Numbered from the stretch's first letter, positions 26,621 through 36,267 are shown. The stretch is DNA of 64,000 nucleotides from Nostoc sp. TCL240-02 (GCF_013343235.1 NZ_CP040094.1:4712501-4776500); one strand, 5' to 3'. Made by a program: numbers and translations. The notes: generated from the letters alone by a model not told the origin.

Positions 26621-28513
26621 ATGACTGCTTTATCACCAGATCATTCAATCAGTTCATCAAGTACTCATACTTTAGATATAGCTAGGCAAGAGTATCAATA
26701 TAACTACAACCATATTCCATCTATTGCAATGGTGGATCAGCTTTCTATTGCGGAAGAGTTCACCACTAACTGGTATTTTTTATTAGCCCAGCAGTTACGA
26801 GTTATTTTTATCAATACCTTGATTGTCAACAGAGGCAATCAAGATTCTAAATCGATTCGTGATGATGTCGAAAGATTTATTTTAGAAGCTTTTCTTAAGG
26901 GAGCAGTACCAGCCCGAATCAGCATTCTGGCAAGAATCCTGCAAATTGTCCCTCAGCTTTTGCTCAAAGGGATATCTAAGGATTTTAGAGAACTCGACGA
27001 GCTTTTTCATTCTATTCTGAAAGAAAACGGACTAGTAATCCTTAGAGATGCTCTAAATAGGATAATTAATCTTCTATATGAAGGACAGCCTACAGGACAT
27101 GTAAGCAGTCTAAAGGACTATGAAGATTTGTTTCCGGTGATTAGTCTACCAGCCATCGCTAAAACTTACCAGGAAGATGAAGTCTTTGCGTACATGCGAG
27201 TGGCTGGCTATAATCCCGTAATGATTGAGCGGGTAACTACTCTAAGCGATCGCTTCCCAGTCACAGACGAACATTACCAAGCAGTGATGGGAACTGACGA
27301 TTCATTAGCAGCAGCCGGGCTTGAAGGGAGACTCTACTTAGCTGACTATAAAATTTTAGATGGTGCGATCAACGGTACATTCCCACACGAGCAAAAATAT
27401 CTCTATGCTCCCTTAGCACTATTTACCTTACCCAAAGGTTCAGACCCCACCCGTCTATTGCGTCCAATAGCAATTCAATGCGGTCAAACCCCAAGCCCAG
27501 ATTATCCAATTGTTACCCCTGACTCCGGTAAATACGCTTGGCTTTTTGCCAAAACAGTTGTTCAAATAGCAGATGCAAACTACCACGAAGCTGTTACTCA
27601 TCTGGCAAGAACTCATCTTTTAGTTGGTGTTTTTGCGATCGCAACTGCTCGACAATTGCCACTCACACATCCCCTCAGAATCCTTCTGCGCCCGCATTTT
27701 GACAGCACATTAGCAATTAACGATGCCGCCCAACGTACTCTCATTGCTCCAGGCGGTGGTGTCGATAGATTACTCTCAGCATCAATCGATAATTCTCGCG
27801 TTTTAGCAGTGCTAGGGTTGCAAAGCTATGGTTTCAATAGTGCCATCTTACCTAAGCAATTCCAACAGCGCGGTGTAGACGATCCCAATCTCTTGCCTGT
27901 TTATCCTTACCGGGATGACGCATTATTAGTGTGGGATGCCATTCATCAATGGGTTTGGGACTACCTGAATCTTTATTACACCACCGATGAAGACATTCAT
28001 CAAGACACAGCCCTGCAAGCGTGGGCAGCCGAAATCTTAGCTTACGATGGTGGTCGTATCCCCGATTTTGGCGAAGATGGGGGCATCAAAACCCTAAATT
28101 ACCTGATTGATGCCACTACACTGATTATTTTTACTGCCAGTGCCCAACATGCAGCCGTTAACTTTCCGCAAAAAGATTTGATGAGCTACGCCGCAGCTAT
28201 ACCAATGGCAGGTTATTTACCAGCCTCAACTCTTAAAAGAGAAGTTACTGAACAAGACTACCTTAATTTGCTCCCCCCTTTAGATCAGGCGCAACGGCAA
28301 TACAACCTACTCAGCTTATTAGGGTCTGTATACTACAACAAGCTAGGCGAGTATGAGCAAAGATACTTCACAGACCAAAAAATAAAACCATTGTTGCAGG
28401 CATTCCAAAGTAATCTTCAGCAGGTAGAAGATACCATCAAGCAACGTAATTTCTACCGTCCACCCTATGAGTATCTACTTCCTTCTAAAATTCCTCAGAG
28501 CATCAATATCTGA
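26621..28513 (+). CDS. Lipoxygenase
   Basis: A 630-residue non-heme iron dioxygenase that inserts O2 into polyunsaturated fatty acids to give hydroperoxides. The iron ligands are visible: His322 and His327 in HEAVTHLARTH (residues 322-332, the lipoxygenase signature), His510 and Asn514 in AQHAAVN, and the C-terminal Ile630, with the chain ending SINI as in genuine family members. The catalytic domain fills nearly the whole protein and there is no PLAT domain. No signal peptide. The P450 gene begins 32 bases after the stop on the same strand, with two further same-strand genes behind. Regio- and stereospecificity cannot be read from the sequence. Confidence 0.92.
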   Translation: MTALSPDHSISSSSTHTLDIARQEYQYNYNHIPSIAMVDQLSIAEEFTTNWYFLLAQQLRVIFINTLIVNRGNQDSKSIRDDVERFILEAFLKGAVPARISILARILQIVPQLLLKGISKDFRELDELFHSILKENGLVILRDALNRIINLLYEGQPTGHVSSLKDYEDLFPVISLPAIAKTYQEDEVFAYMRVAGYNPVMIERVTTLSDRFPVTDEHYQAVMGTDDSLAAAGLEGRLYLADYKILDGAINGTFPHEQKYLYAPLALFTLPKGSDPTRLLRPIAIQCGQTPSPDYPIVTPDSGKYAWLFAKTVVQIADANYHEAVTHLARTHLLVGVFAIATARQLPLTHPLRILLRPHFDSTLAINDAAQRTLIAPGGGVDRLLSASIDNSRVLAVLGLQSYGFNSAILPKQFQQRGVDDPNLLPVYPYRDDALLVWDAIHQWVWDYLNLYYTTDEDIHQDTALQAWAAEILAYDGGRIPDFGEDGGIKTLNYLIDATTLIIFTASAQHAAVNFPQKDLMSYAAAIPMAGYLPASTLKREVTEQDYLNLLPPLDQAQRQYNLLSLLGSVYYNKLGEYEQRYFTDQKIKPLLQAFQSNLQQVEDTIKQRNFYRPPYEYLLPSKIPQSINI

Positions 28514-28552
28514 ATTAGGGACAAATAACTAATGACTAATGACAAATGACAG
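28514..28552. repeat. Heptamer array overlapping the P450 start
   Basis: Copies of AATGACA / ACTAATG heptamers fill the lipoxygenase-P450 spacer, and the first possible P450 start codon lies inside one of them. It is the same STRR type as at 53213. Confidence 0.7.
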
Positions 28553-29910
28553 TAAATATTATGACACTTAAAGATAAAGTTCTCAAAGGTCACGATCGCC
28601 AGCTTTGGCTTGCACCCATACTAGCCAAAGTAGGTTATGACACTGCGATCGGCAAGTTTCTGCGTTTGATTTTCTATTATACAGATGCTTTAATCATACT
28701 CAAAGCGTGGCGGGACTTTCTCTACATCCGTAAGGATAATATTGGAGATAAGTATTTTGCAGTAGACCAAGCAATTATGCATTCCTCTCACTCGCAGGTG
28801 AGGGAACTAATGCAAACCCAACCACAATTGCGGGGAAATGATTTAGGCATCATCAGAATATTAGCTCCTAACTACCTGCTTGATAATCCTCTGAGCTTGG
28901 GAACAAACGGTAACGAACACACAGGAATACGTAGTGTAATCTTACAAGCCTTACCAGAACCCTCTCAAAAGATAGACTTTTTAGGTAATATAGTTGAGCA
29001 AAGCTTGTTAGAAGCTGCTAAACAAGGCAAATTACACATCGGCAACGATTTGCCAAAGATCATGCTATCGGTTTTGCATCAACTGGTTTTTCAGATATCT
29101 TTATCTGAGGAAGAAATCACAGCATCCGATAGTTACATTAAAGGTTTGGCTCTCGCATCCTTGCCTAATTTTATTAACAAGTATCTGCTGGCAATATTAA
29201 CAGCGCCAAAAATTCGGCATCGTCAATATTTAACTAAGCGATATAAACAATCAGCTAAATGGGCATCTTACTTTGAAACAGGCGCTCAGTATCAGTTGAA
29301 TGAACACCAAATCGCTAATACCCTTTTCGATATGATTCATATCGCTGGTACTGCCGGCACGAGTGCGCTTTTAGGATCAGTTATTGGTGTTCTCTGTTTG
29401 GATAATGCCCTCAGAAATGATGTAGTCTCAGAAGTTAATGCAGCCTGGAATGGTAAGAAAACTTTAGACCCAGACGCTCTAGAACAGTTAACACTTCTCA
29501 ATCAAGTGATTCTAGAAACGGCTCGTCTCTATCCACCTGTGCGGTTTGTTAGCCAACTCACCACTGAAGGGGGTGAAGTTGAGATTGGAGAACAAAAATG
29601 TCCATTCCAAAAAGGTACTCGTTTGCTTGGCTCTATTTTTACGGCTAATCGAGATACCAACAGATACCAAAATCCAGATGACTTTGACCTAACACGGAAT
29701 TTTTCAGATATTTTATCTTGGAACGGTGAAGGGCATGAACGAGCCTGTCCTGGTAAATCCTTATCAATTGGCTTTATCAAGATTTTCTGTTTACATCTGT
29801 TCCAGAACTATCAATGGGACTCAATTACAGAAGTCAAATGGGATTTTGAAAAAGTGACTGCCGTTACTCCTAATAATTTAGTACTACAAGGTTTTGCTCA
29901 ACGAATGTAA
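28546..29910 (+). CDS. Cytochrome P450, probably acting on oxidised fatty acids
   Basis: A 454-residue heme-thiolate protein. The heme loop is WNGEGHERACPGKSL with Cys401. ExxR appears as ILETARLYPP. The I-helix carries HIAGTAGTSALL, an A/G-G-x-x-T/S-like oxygen-binding kink. The N-terminus lacks a membrane anchor, so it is probably soluble or peripheral. The start could also be the ATG at 28561, because the first ATG lies in a repeat. Because it directly follows a lipoxygenase, it may act on fatty acid hydroperoxides like plant CYP74 enzymes (allene oxide synthase, hydroperoxide lyase), or it may be an ordinary oxygenase; the intact I-helix Thr favours some monooxygenase ability. Confidence 0.8.
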   Translation: MTVNIMTLKDKVLKGHDRQLWLAPILAKVGYDTAIGKFLRLIFYYTDALIILKAWRDFLYIRKDNIGDKYFAVDQAIMHSSHSQVRELMQTQPQLRGNDLGIIRILAPNYLLDNPLSLGTNGNEHTGIRSVILQALPEPSQKIDFLGNIVEQSLLEAAKQGKLHIGNDLPKIMLSVLHQLVFQISLSEEEITASDSYIKGLALASLPNFINKYLLAILTAPKIRHRQYLTKRYKQSAKWASYFETGAQYQLNEHQIANTLFDMIHIAGTAGTSALLGSVIGVLCLDNALRNDVVSEVNAAWNGKKTLDPDALEQLTLLNQVILETARLYPPVRFVSQLTTEGGEVEIGEQKCPFQKGTRLLGSIFTANRDTNRYQNPDDFDLTRNFSDILSWNGEGHERACPGKSLSIGFIKIFCLHLFQNYQWDSITEVKWDFEKVTAVTPNNLVLQGFAQRM

Positions 29911-30035
29911 GTCATAAAGTTAGGAGTTGGCAGCTTTGAATTAGAGGATGTTTGTAAAGTGTTTTTTGGATGTGTATTAATTACGAATTACGTTAGCAGT
30001 AGCGGGGCGTAGCCCATTACGAATTAAAAATCACT

Positions 30036-30620
30036 ATGGCTGAATTAATTGAAAAAAAGCAACTCGATAATATTGCAACCTGGATGATTCAAATTAAAGA
30101 AACAAACTTACCATCTATCCTAAAGGGTGTGTTCTTTATGGATGGTAATCCCCTTCCAGATACTTGCATCACTATGTACAATTTGGAATGGGACACACAG
30201 ACAAGAACTTTGGTTTTACCAATTTTTTCACCGTTACAGTGGACTTTTCATAACTCGATTGCGGGTTGGATATTACTACGTTTAATTCAATGGTTTCAAG
30301 TAACTTATAAAATTCAATTTGAAGATGAAACGTTGCAACAAGCTCAAATCATCCCCATTTTGCTGGGAATACCAATTTCAACATTGATTGTAAGTTGTAC
30401 AATGTCCCAAGACAAAAATTCTCTTAATGGAGATATTTGGCACAGAAAAAACGTTTGGTTCGGCGGACTTTCTAGGGCTGGTGAGTATACTCTCCGTAAG
30501 GTTGTTGATAAAGATGGTTGTTATACTCCTGCTTTTAACGATATGCTTTCTAGGGTGAAAAATGAGTGTTTAGTGATTGTACACCACTCAAATCAACAAA
30601 AAGCGATTACGATATCTTAA
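30036..30620 (+). CDS. Hypothetical protein in the lipoxygenase-P450 cluster
   Basis: A 194-residue protein of no family known to me. It has one hydrophobic stretch (ILLGIPISTLIVSCTM, around residue 110) and aromatic-rich segments (WTFHNSIAGWILLRLIQWFQ). The middle part could be a membrane-associated helix pair. The N-terminus (MAELIEKKQLDNIATW) has no signal peptide. About 125 bases separate it from the P450 gene, a spacer that includes a dispersed repeat (ATTACGAATTACG). The membrane hydrolase starts 28 bases after its stop, so at least these two genes should be co-transcribed. Context suggests a role in lipid or oxylipin handling, but nothing in the sequence proves it. Confidence 0.55.
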   Translation: MAELIEKKQLDNIATWMIQIKETNLPSILKGVFFMDGNPLPDTCITMYNLEWDTQTRTLVLPIFSPLQWTFHNSIAGWILLRLIQWFQVTYKIQFEDETLQQAQIIPILLGIPISTLIVSCTMSQDKNSLNGDIWHRKNVWFGGLSRAGEYTLRKVVDKDGCYTPAFNDMLSRVKNECLVIVHHSNQQKAITIS

Positions 30621-30647
30621 CCCAAATTGTAAAAGGAAATATACCTG

Positions 30648-32324
30648 ATGAACTATTGTGATAATCAAAATCTGCCAGACAATCAACCGTATAAAATTTA
30701 CGAATTTAAAAAAACTAATCAGGAAAAAATCCCTGGCTACTTAGTAGTTAGTACTGCAAAACTGAACGTTGAGACAGAAGAAAATAATTCTAATAGATAT
30801 TTATCATTAGTTGTTAATAAAAAGCTTTTTAATATCAATGATGGACAAGCTGAACCTTCAACCCAAGACATGATTGAGAAAATTGCTAAAATTTTGGAAT
30901 CAAGCCCCGAACCAGAAATTATTATAAATATTCATGGATATAGTTCTACACCATCGGATACAGAGACAGGCTGCAAAAAGATTTATGAATATATTAATAC
31001 GTCTATTCAGCAACCAAATAAGTATATTTTTATTGGATATAGATGGCCATCGGAAAATCCCACAAAAATGGATGAGTCTGGTTCTTTTGGGCAAAAGCTA
31101 ATCAACGCACTTTCTTCTCTACCAACTTTACTAGCTATCAATTTAGCTCTGGGACTAACAATTAGTATATGGTCTGCTATAGCTTTATTGTTCCTAAATA
31201 TTTTGAGTAATAGCGCTGTCCACTTTTTCACAACGATGTTAATTTTATCTGGCATTGTATCTGCAATTATTTTTACATTAATCATTCTTAGGCTATCTAC
31301 TTATTTTCGTGATACTTATAGAGCGACTAATTACGGAGTTACAGATTTAGTTGAATTGATTAGACAGCTTGATTATACGGTAAAGCTGCCTCGAAATAAA
31401 CGGATTAAATTATCTTTTATTAGTCATAGTATGGGATGTTTTGTAGTTACAAATGTAATTCGGATTCTCTCTGATGTTTTTGATGTAAAGTCTATTAATA
31501 AAAAACCAGATTCGGATATTGGCAATGTATTTAGATTAGGCAGACTTGTGCTAGTTGCACCTGATATTCCTGTAGAAAGTATCTTCCCAGGACGTGCTAA
31601 TTTTCTTCGTTCTTCTTTACGTCGCTGCGAAGAAGCTTATATATTTTGTAATGAGGGAGACTTAGCGTTACGATTTACCTCTACTGCCGCAAATTATTTT
31701 AGTTTTCCAGCGCGAACTCGTATTAGTGGATACAGGCTTGGTAATATAACAGTTAAGCATTTCAAGGATAAAAATGATTTAGTGGGTCACGCACCTAGAT
31801 ATGGAGTTGTTAATTTGCACAAGCAAGACTATGGCAAAGGTTATAGACTTGACAACCCTTATAAATATTTAGAAATTCGTTCTTCTAGTAGCGAGCATAG
31901 AAAAATTGAAGAGATAACTAAAATGTCAGAAGATTGGGTACAACCCGCAGATTTATTTACATATTTTGACTGTACAGATTATAAAGATGACCGAATGGAT
32001 CAGATCGGAATTGTTAGTTCTGCCATCCAAAAGCCAGCGATAAATGTTGGGAATTATATTCTCCTAACCTTGGCATTTATTCGGAAGTCTATTAACAATA
32101 GAGATCCTCAAGGTATTGATACCCACACAGGCTATTTTGGAGGTGGTTTTAGTCAAAAAGCCATTTACGAATTAGCTTTTTTAGGATTTCAAGGATTTTT
32201 ACGATCTTTGTCAATTGAAGGAGACGAGTCTGAGCAAATTAGCGTTTTTTCTCAAAGATGCCAAGAAAAGCAAATTCAAGTGATTCTTGCGCCGCAAATT
32301 TATCAACAAAAAACTCAACGTTAG
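30648..32324 (+). CDS. Membrane alpha/beta hydrolase (lipase-like)
   Basis: A 558-residue protein. An oxyanion-hole motif IINIHGYSS is followed by two transmembrane helices (about residues 165-220: LLAINLALGLTISIWSAIAL and the next), and the nucleophile elbow SFISHSMGCFVV (GHSxG-like, with Ser in the GxSxG position as S-H-S-M-G). Later come LVLVAPDIP and a VGHAPRYGV region that could supply the acid and His. The shape is that of DUF900/lipase-like hydrolases anchored in a membrane. It is the last gene of the same-strand lipoxygenase-P450-unknown run and could release fatty acids as lipoxygenase substrate, which is inference. AAAGGAAA before the ATG gives a good binding site. Confidence 0.7.
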   Translation: MNYCDNQNLPDNQPYKIYEFKKTNQEKIPGYLVVSTAKLNVETEENNSNRYLSLVVNKKLFNINDGQAEPSTQDMIEKIAKILESSPEPEIIINIHGYSSTPSDTETGCKKIYEYINTSIQQPNKYIFIGYRWPSENPTKMDESGSFGQKLINALSSLPTLLAINLALGLTISIWSAIALLFLNILSNSAVHFFTTMLILSGIVSAIIFTLIILRLSTYFRDTYRATNYGVTDLVELIRQLDYTVKLPRNKRIKLSFISHSMGCFVVTNVIRILSDVFDVKSINKKPDSDIGNVFRLGRLVLVAPDIPVESIFPGRANFLRSSLRRCEEAYIFCNEGDLALRFTSTAANYFSFPARTRISGYRLGNITVKHFKDKNDLVGHAPRYGVVNLHKQDYGKGYRLDNPYKYLEIRSSSSEHRKIEEITKMSEDWVQPADLFTYFDCTDYKDDRMDQIGIVSSAIQKPAINVGNYILLTLAFIRKSINNRDPQGIDTHTGYFGGGFSQKAIYELAFLGFQGFLRSLSIEGDESEQISVFSQRCQEKQIQVILAPQIYQQKTQR

Positions 32325-32374
32325 ACAAGAGATTTCGAAATCATTGGTGATACGGGTTGGCAAACGCTACATCC

Positions 32375-32593
32375 TCAGTATTTAACGTGAGATAGATTGT
32401 GCTTGGAGAATTCTGCCAAAACCTGAATCATCGCCTTGTCGCCTTTAATCTCAACCCCACTCATTAGATCGATCAACACCACTCTCAGTCCATTAATGCC
32501 CACAATGGCACTATATCCTTTGGCTTTAGCCAGGGATGGAACCACGTTATTGAAGAACCATTCAGTGTCCTTGATATCCAGCCAGATTCCCAA
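32375..32593 (-). pseudogene. Short relic resembling a small sensory/STAS-like domain
   Basis: A 72-codon minus-strand frame (WFFNNVVPSLAKAKGYSAIV, then GINGLRVVLIDLMSG, ending SKHNLSHVKY) has protein-like composition but no ATG; it would start with TTG. It overlaps the beginning of the TpsB remnant on the other strand. It may be the C-terminal fragment of an unrelated gene; the family is not identifiable. Confidence 0.25.
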
Positions 32594-32890
32594 TCTTATG
32601 AATTAGGCTATTGGCAACCACTAGTGCAAAAACCAACCCAAGAGTTGGCAGTTGGGCTGTCGTTTTCGCGCCAATCAAGCCAAACTGAGTTGGGTATTGA
32701 TAATATTGGGCCGTTTCGCCTCTCACCAGATGCAGATGAGAACGGAAAAACAAATATTTCGGCTGTGCGCTTTTTTCAAGAATATACCCAGCGAAGTAAC
32801 CAGTATGTGTTTGCGGCGCGATCGCAATTGAGTTTTGGGGTAGATTGGTTTGATGCCAATGTCAGTGAGAATGAATTAGATAGTCGCTTT
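32570..32890 (+). pseudogene. TpsB (ShlB/FhaC/HecB) outer-membrane transporter fragment
   Basis: The frame reads QPDSQSYELGYWQPL, then TQELAVGLSFSRQSS, LSPDADENGKTNISAVRFFQ, and SFGVDWFDANVSENELDSRFF. These are consecutive beta strands of the TpsB barrel (the PTQELALGLTFSR and TRISALRFFQE-type motifs of cyanobacterial ShlB/HecB proteins). The POTRA domains and the C-terminal strands are absent; the frame runs into unrelated sequence (AWLVLFTALFPI) and stops near 32986. It is a truncated relic of the transporter that would normally export the neighbouring TpsA protein. Confidence 0.75.
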
Positions 32891-33000
32891 TTCGCATGGC
32901 TGGTACTTTTCACTGCGTTATTCCCCATTTTGAGGCGATCGTTTCAAAACTATACTGTTTTGGGCAACCTAAAATGCAAGGTATAAATAAAGGCTTGGCA

Positions 33001-35445
33001 ATGACAACGAACTCTATTTGGTTGGGTCTGTGCATTGGAATAGTGCCGTTGATGGTAATGCCTGTCAGTGCCCAGATAATTCCTGATAGCACTTTAAATA
33101 CTACTGTCTCTCAAAGTGGCGATAACTTTACCATCATTAACGGTAATCGAGTTGGCAACAATTTATTCCACAGCTTCAGCCAATTTTCAGTTCCTAGCAA
33201 CGGCTCGGCTTTTTTCAACAATGCCGCAGATATCCAAAATATCTTCAGTCGCGTCACTGGAGGTAGTGTTTCCAACATTGATGGTTTAATTAAAGCCAAT
33301 GGTGGCGCTAATCTATTTCTGCTCAATCCCAGTGGGATTATTTTCGGTGCGAATGCCCAACTTAATATTGGCGGCTCATTTATTGGGACAACTGCTGAGA
33401 GCATTAAATTTAGTGATGGTGCTGAATTTAGCGCAATTAGTCCCCAAGCTAACCCCTTATTAAGCATCAATGTTCCCATTGGGCTACAAATGGGTAGTAA
33501 TCCTTCTTCAATACAAGTTCAAGGTACAGGACATACCTTAACTATTACCAGTAATCTGGCTCCTTTAATTCGTACTCCTAGCCCAACAGAGTTGCAAGTA
33601 CAACCTGGAAAAACCCTGGCGCTGGTGGGTGGTAATCTGAATCTGAATGGAGCAACCCTAAACGCCGAAACAGGACAAATAGAATTAGGTAGCTTGGGAG
33701 GTTCAGGATTAGTTACTTTAGTTCCAAACACTCAAGGTTATACGCTTGGGTATGAAAACGGGCAAAGCTTTGGTGATATTCAACTAGCACATAAGTCACT
33801 GTTAAATGTCAGTGGGGTAAATGCGGGTTCGGTTCAGATTCAGGGACGCAAGATTAAATTAACTGATGGATCGCTAGTGCTGACAACAAATCTCGGCAAT
33901 CTCCCGAGTGGTAACATCCACCTTCAAGCATCAGAAGCGATCGATATTATTGGCACAACAGCCGATGCCAAAATTCGCAGTGGGATTCGTAGTGAAATCT
34001 TGGGTAGGGGAACTGGTGCAAATATCTCTATCATCACTCCTCAGTTAAGGCTTCAGCAAGGGGCAGGGTTGAATAACACAGCATTTGCAGTTGCAGATAG
34101 TGGCAAAATTCAGATTGAAGCCTCAACAATAGAATTATCTGGCTCCTCTTCCCTCAATCCAACTGGCGTTACTAGCATTACGACTACTGCACGCGGTACT
34201 GCTACTGCCGGTGATATCTCCATCAATTCCGATCGCTTGCTAGTGTCTGATGGTGCAGCATTATCTTCTGTTGCCTTTGGTAATGGCTCTAGCGGTCAGG
34301 TAAGCATCCACAACAGTGACACTATAATTAGAGGAGACAATCCCGCCGGACTTTACAGCAATATTAGCGCCCTCACCTACGGTACTGGCAGCGCCAAAAC
34401 CTTGACACTGGATACTGCAAGATTACAAGTGTTAGATGGAGGAGTGGTTGCCGGAACCTCATTTTTTATCGGTAATGGAGGAGATATTAGGATAAATGCC
34501 ACAGAATCCATCCAAATCAGTGGTCGCAGTCGATTAAATCAAAGCAGCATTAACTCCTCCGTTCTCAAGTCAGAACCATTAATCCGCAAGTTATTTAGTT
34601 TGCCAGATATACTAACGGCAAATGCTGGTAATGTCAGCGTGACTACACCTAATCTGATATTGCAAAATGGCGGTACTTTGAGCGTTACTAACCAAGGTAG
34701 TGGTAATGGTGGCAATCTTAACATCACAGCCGATCGCATCCAATTAAAAAATCAAGGTTTAATTCAGGCACAAACAGAATCTGGTAATGGTGGCAACATC
34801 AGCTTACAAGTCGAAAAGTTTTTGTTGATCCGCGATCGCAGCCAAATAACTGCAACAGCTGGCGGTTCAGGGGATGGGGGCAATATCAATATTAATGTAC
34901 CTATCGTTGCTGGGTTGGAAAACAGCGACATTATTGCTAATGCAGTTAAAGGACGTGGGGGTAATATTCAAATCGCCACACAGGGAATTATTGGCTTACA
35001 ATATCGTCCTCAAATCACTGGTGAAAATGATATTACTGCCAGTTCACAGTTTGGTGTTAGTGGTACGGTACAGATTAATCACATTGGTGTCGATCCAAAT
35101 TCTGGCTTAGTGGAATTGCCAGCAAATGTTACCGACCCATCCCAGCAAATAGCTAGTGCTTGTTCTGCAAATCAAGGCAGTCGATTTGTCGCAACAGGAC
35201 GGGGTGGGATACCGCAAAATCCCAATCAAGATGTGACGAGCGATCGCACTTGGTCTGATATCCGCGATATCTCTGCATACCGCAAAACTGGCGAAATCAC
35301 GACGCAAACCCCTGCATCCTCAGAGCTTTTTGTCCAAGCTACAGGTTGGCATCGTAACACTCAGGGAAAAATTGAGTTAGTTGCAAATAAATCTTCTGTT
35401 CAGGTACAACAATCATTGTCAACTTGTGCTGCAATGCCAAACTAA
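33001..35445 (+). CDS. Two-partner secretion exoprotein (TpsA, filamentous hemagglutinin N-terminal domain)
   Basis: About 814 residues from the ATG at 33001 (an ATG at 32974 is possible). The signal peptide is IWLGLCIGIVPLMVMPVSAQ. Next is the conserved TPS domain (VSQSGDNFTIINGNRVGNNL, SQFSVPSNGSAFFNNA, NIFSRVTGGSVSNIDG, NPSGIIFGANAQL), whose NPSG and N-x-N loops direct it to TpsB. The rest is a right-handed beta helix of Asn/Gly-rich repeats (GNGGNLNITADRIQL). The C-terminus has ACSANQGSRFVATGRGGIPQ and SDRTWSDIRDISAYRKT, shared with its paralog downstream. The cognate TpsB is broken in this window. Function as an adhesin or surface structure is inferred from the family. Confidence 0.9.
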   Translation: MTTNSIWLGLCIGIVPLMVMPVSAQIIPDSTLNTTVSQSGDNFTIINGNRVGNNLFHSFSQFSVPSNGSAFFNNAADIQNIFSRVTGGSVSNIDGLIKANGGANLFLLNPSGIIFGANAQLNIGGSFIGTTAESIKFSDGAEFSAISPQANPLLSINVPIGLQMGSNPSSIQVQGTGHTLTITSNLAPLIRTPSPTELQVQPGKTLALVGGNLNLNGATLNAETGQIELGSLGGSGLVTLVPNTQGYTLGYENGQSFGDIQLAHKSLLNVSGVNAGSVQIQGRKIKLTDGSLVLTTNLGNLPSGNIHLQASEAIDIIGTTADAKIRSGIRSEILGRGTGANISIITPQLRLQQGAGLNNTAFAVADSGKIQIEASTIELSGSSSLNPTGVTSITTTARGTATAGDISINSDRLLVSDGAALSSVAFGNGSSGQVSIHNSDTIIRGDNPAGLYSNISALTYGTGSAKTLTLDTARLQVLDGGVVAGTSFFIGNGGDIRINATESIQISGRSRLNQSSINSSVLKSEPLIRKLFSLPDILTANAGNVSVTTPNLILQNGGTLSVTNQGSGNGGNLNITADRIQLKNQGLIQAQTESGNGGNISLQVEKFLLIRDRSQITATAGGSGDGGNININVPIVAGLENSDIIANAVKGRGGNIQIATQGIIGLQYRPQITGENDITASSQFGVSGTVQINHIGVDPNSGLVELPANVTDPSQQIASACSANQGSRFVATGRGGIPQNPNQDVTSDRTWSDIRDISAYRKTGEITTQTPASSELFVQATGWHRNTQGKIELVANKSSVQVQQSLSTCAAMPN

Positions 35446-35495
35446 TCAATCATGACGCTGGAAATGATAAAGTCAAAACAAGTGGAAATTTTGAT

Positions 35496-35660
35496 ATGGC
35501 TCAAGCTTTACCCAAAGTATTTACCTTAGAATAATTTATCGAATGGCTGCCGAAAAACACTTTTAAGCACTAAGAAAAATTGAGCTATTATGCAGATAAA
35601 TACCCTGCTCAGGTTCAGCAATTATTAACTTGTGCTGCTATTTTCAAAAATTAATTACAA
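35496..35660 (+). pseudogene. Relic of a Uma2-type (DUF820) endonuclease-like gene
   Basis: The frame starts MAQALPKVFTLE, then has a stop where family members read EEFIEWLP (here *FIEWLPKNTFKH*), and later continues YYADKYPAQVQQLLTCAA. The opening is the standard N-terminus of the DUF820/Uma2 proteins that are expanded in Nostoc genomes. Two stop codons and the lack of the catalytic core make it a remnant, truncated by the IS630 element to its right. Confidence 0.45.
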
Positions 35661-35687
35661 CTCTTAATAATGTTGTTATAGCGGTTA

Positions 35688-36261
35688 TCAGTCTTGTGAG
35701 GTACAGTAGCAGCAGTGAGTAAACCAACCCAGCAAATTCTCTATTGTCACTTCTGCGAATGCCGTATCTAATGCCTGGAGTAAATCAGGGTATGTCCTTG
35801 CACCGATGCGACGGAGAATGTTCTTAATCTTGGACCAACAATTCTCAATCGGTGAAAAATCGGGAGAATAGGGGGGGAGATAAATGAGATGAGCGCCAGC
35901 AGCGATGAGCAAAGCTTCAAGTTCATCACTTTTATGGATTGAGCAGTTATCCATGATCACCACTGCACCAGGCCAAAGTTTGGGTACGAGCTTTTGGGCG
36001 ATGAAGGCATCAAAAGTCAAAGCATCGATAGAACCTAAGCCACTCCATTGGGTGAGCAGTCCTTTCAAGCTAATTGCACCAATTACCGAGACATTTTTCC
36101 CTTTGCGGTTGGGCTTTTGAGCATAGGCCTGAAGGCCAGGCAAGGCGCGGGCACATTTGCGGATGAAGGACAGATTAACTCCCGATTCATCTAAGAAAAT
36201 CAGCTCTTCGACGGGTATCCCCCTCAAGAGTTTCCAGTACTCAAATCGGGCTAGTTGGACT
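35688..36261 (-). CDS. IS630 transposase, DDE catalytic part (orfB)
   Basis: The frame can be followed upstream through GSDEVQLARFEYWKLLRGI before the first start-like TTG at 36227, so it is meant to be read as a fusion with the HTH part after frameshifting. Catalytic residues: first Asp in IFLDESGVNL, second Asp in VIMDNCSIHKS, and Glu in YSPDFSPIENCWSKIKN. The PYSPDFSPIEN box is diagnostic of the IS630/Tc1-mariner superfamily. It makes the cutting and joining enzyme of the element only if slippage joins both parts. Confidence 0.85.
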
Positions 36262-36267
36262 TCATCA

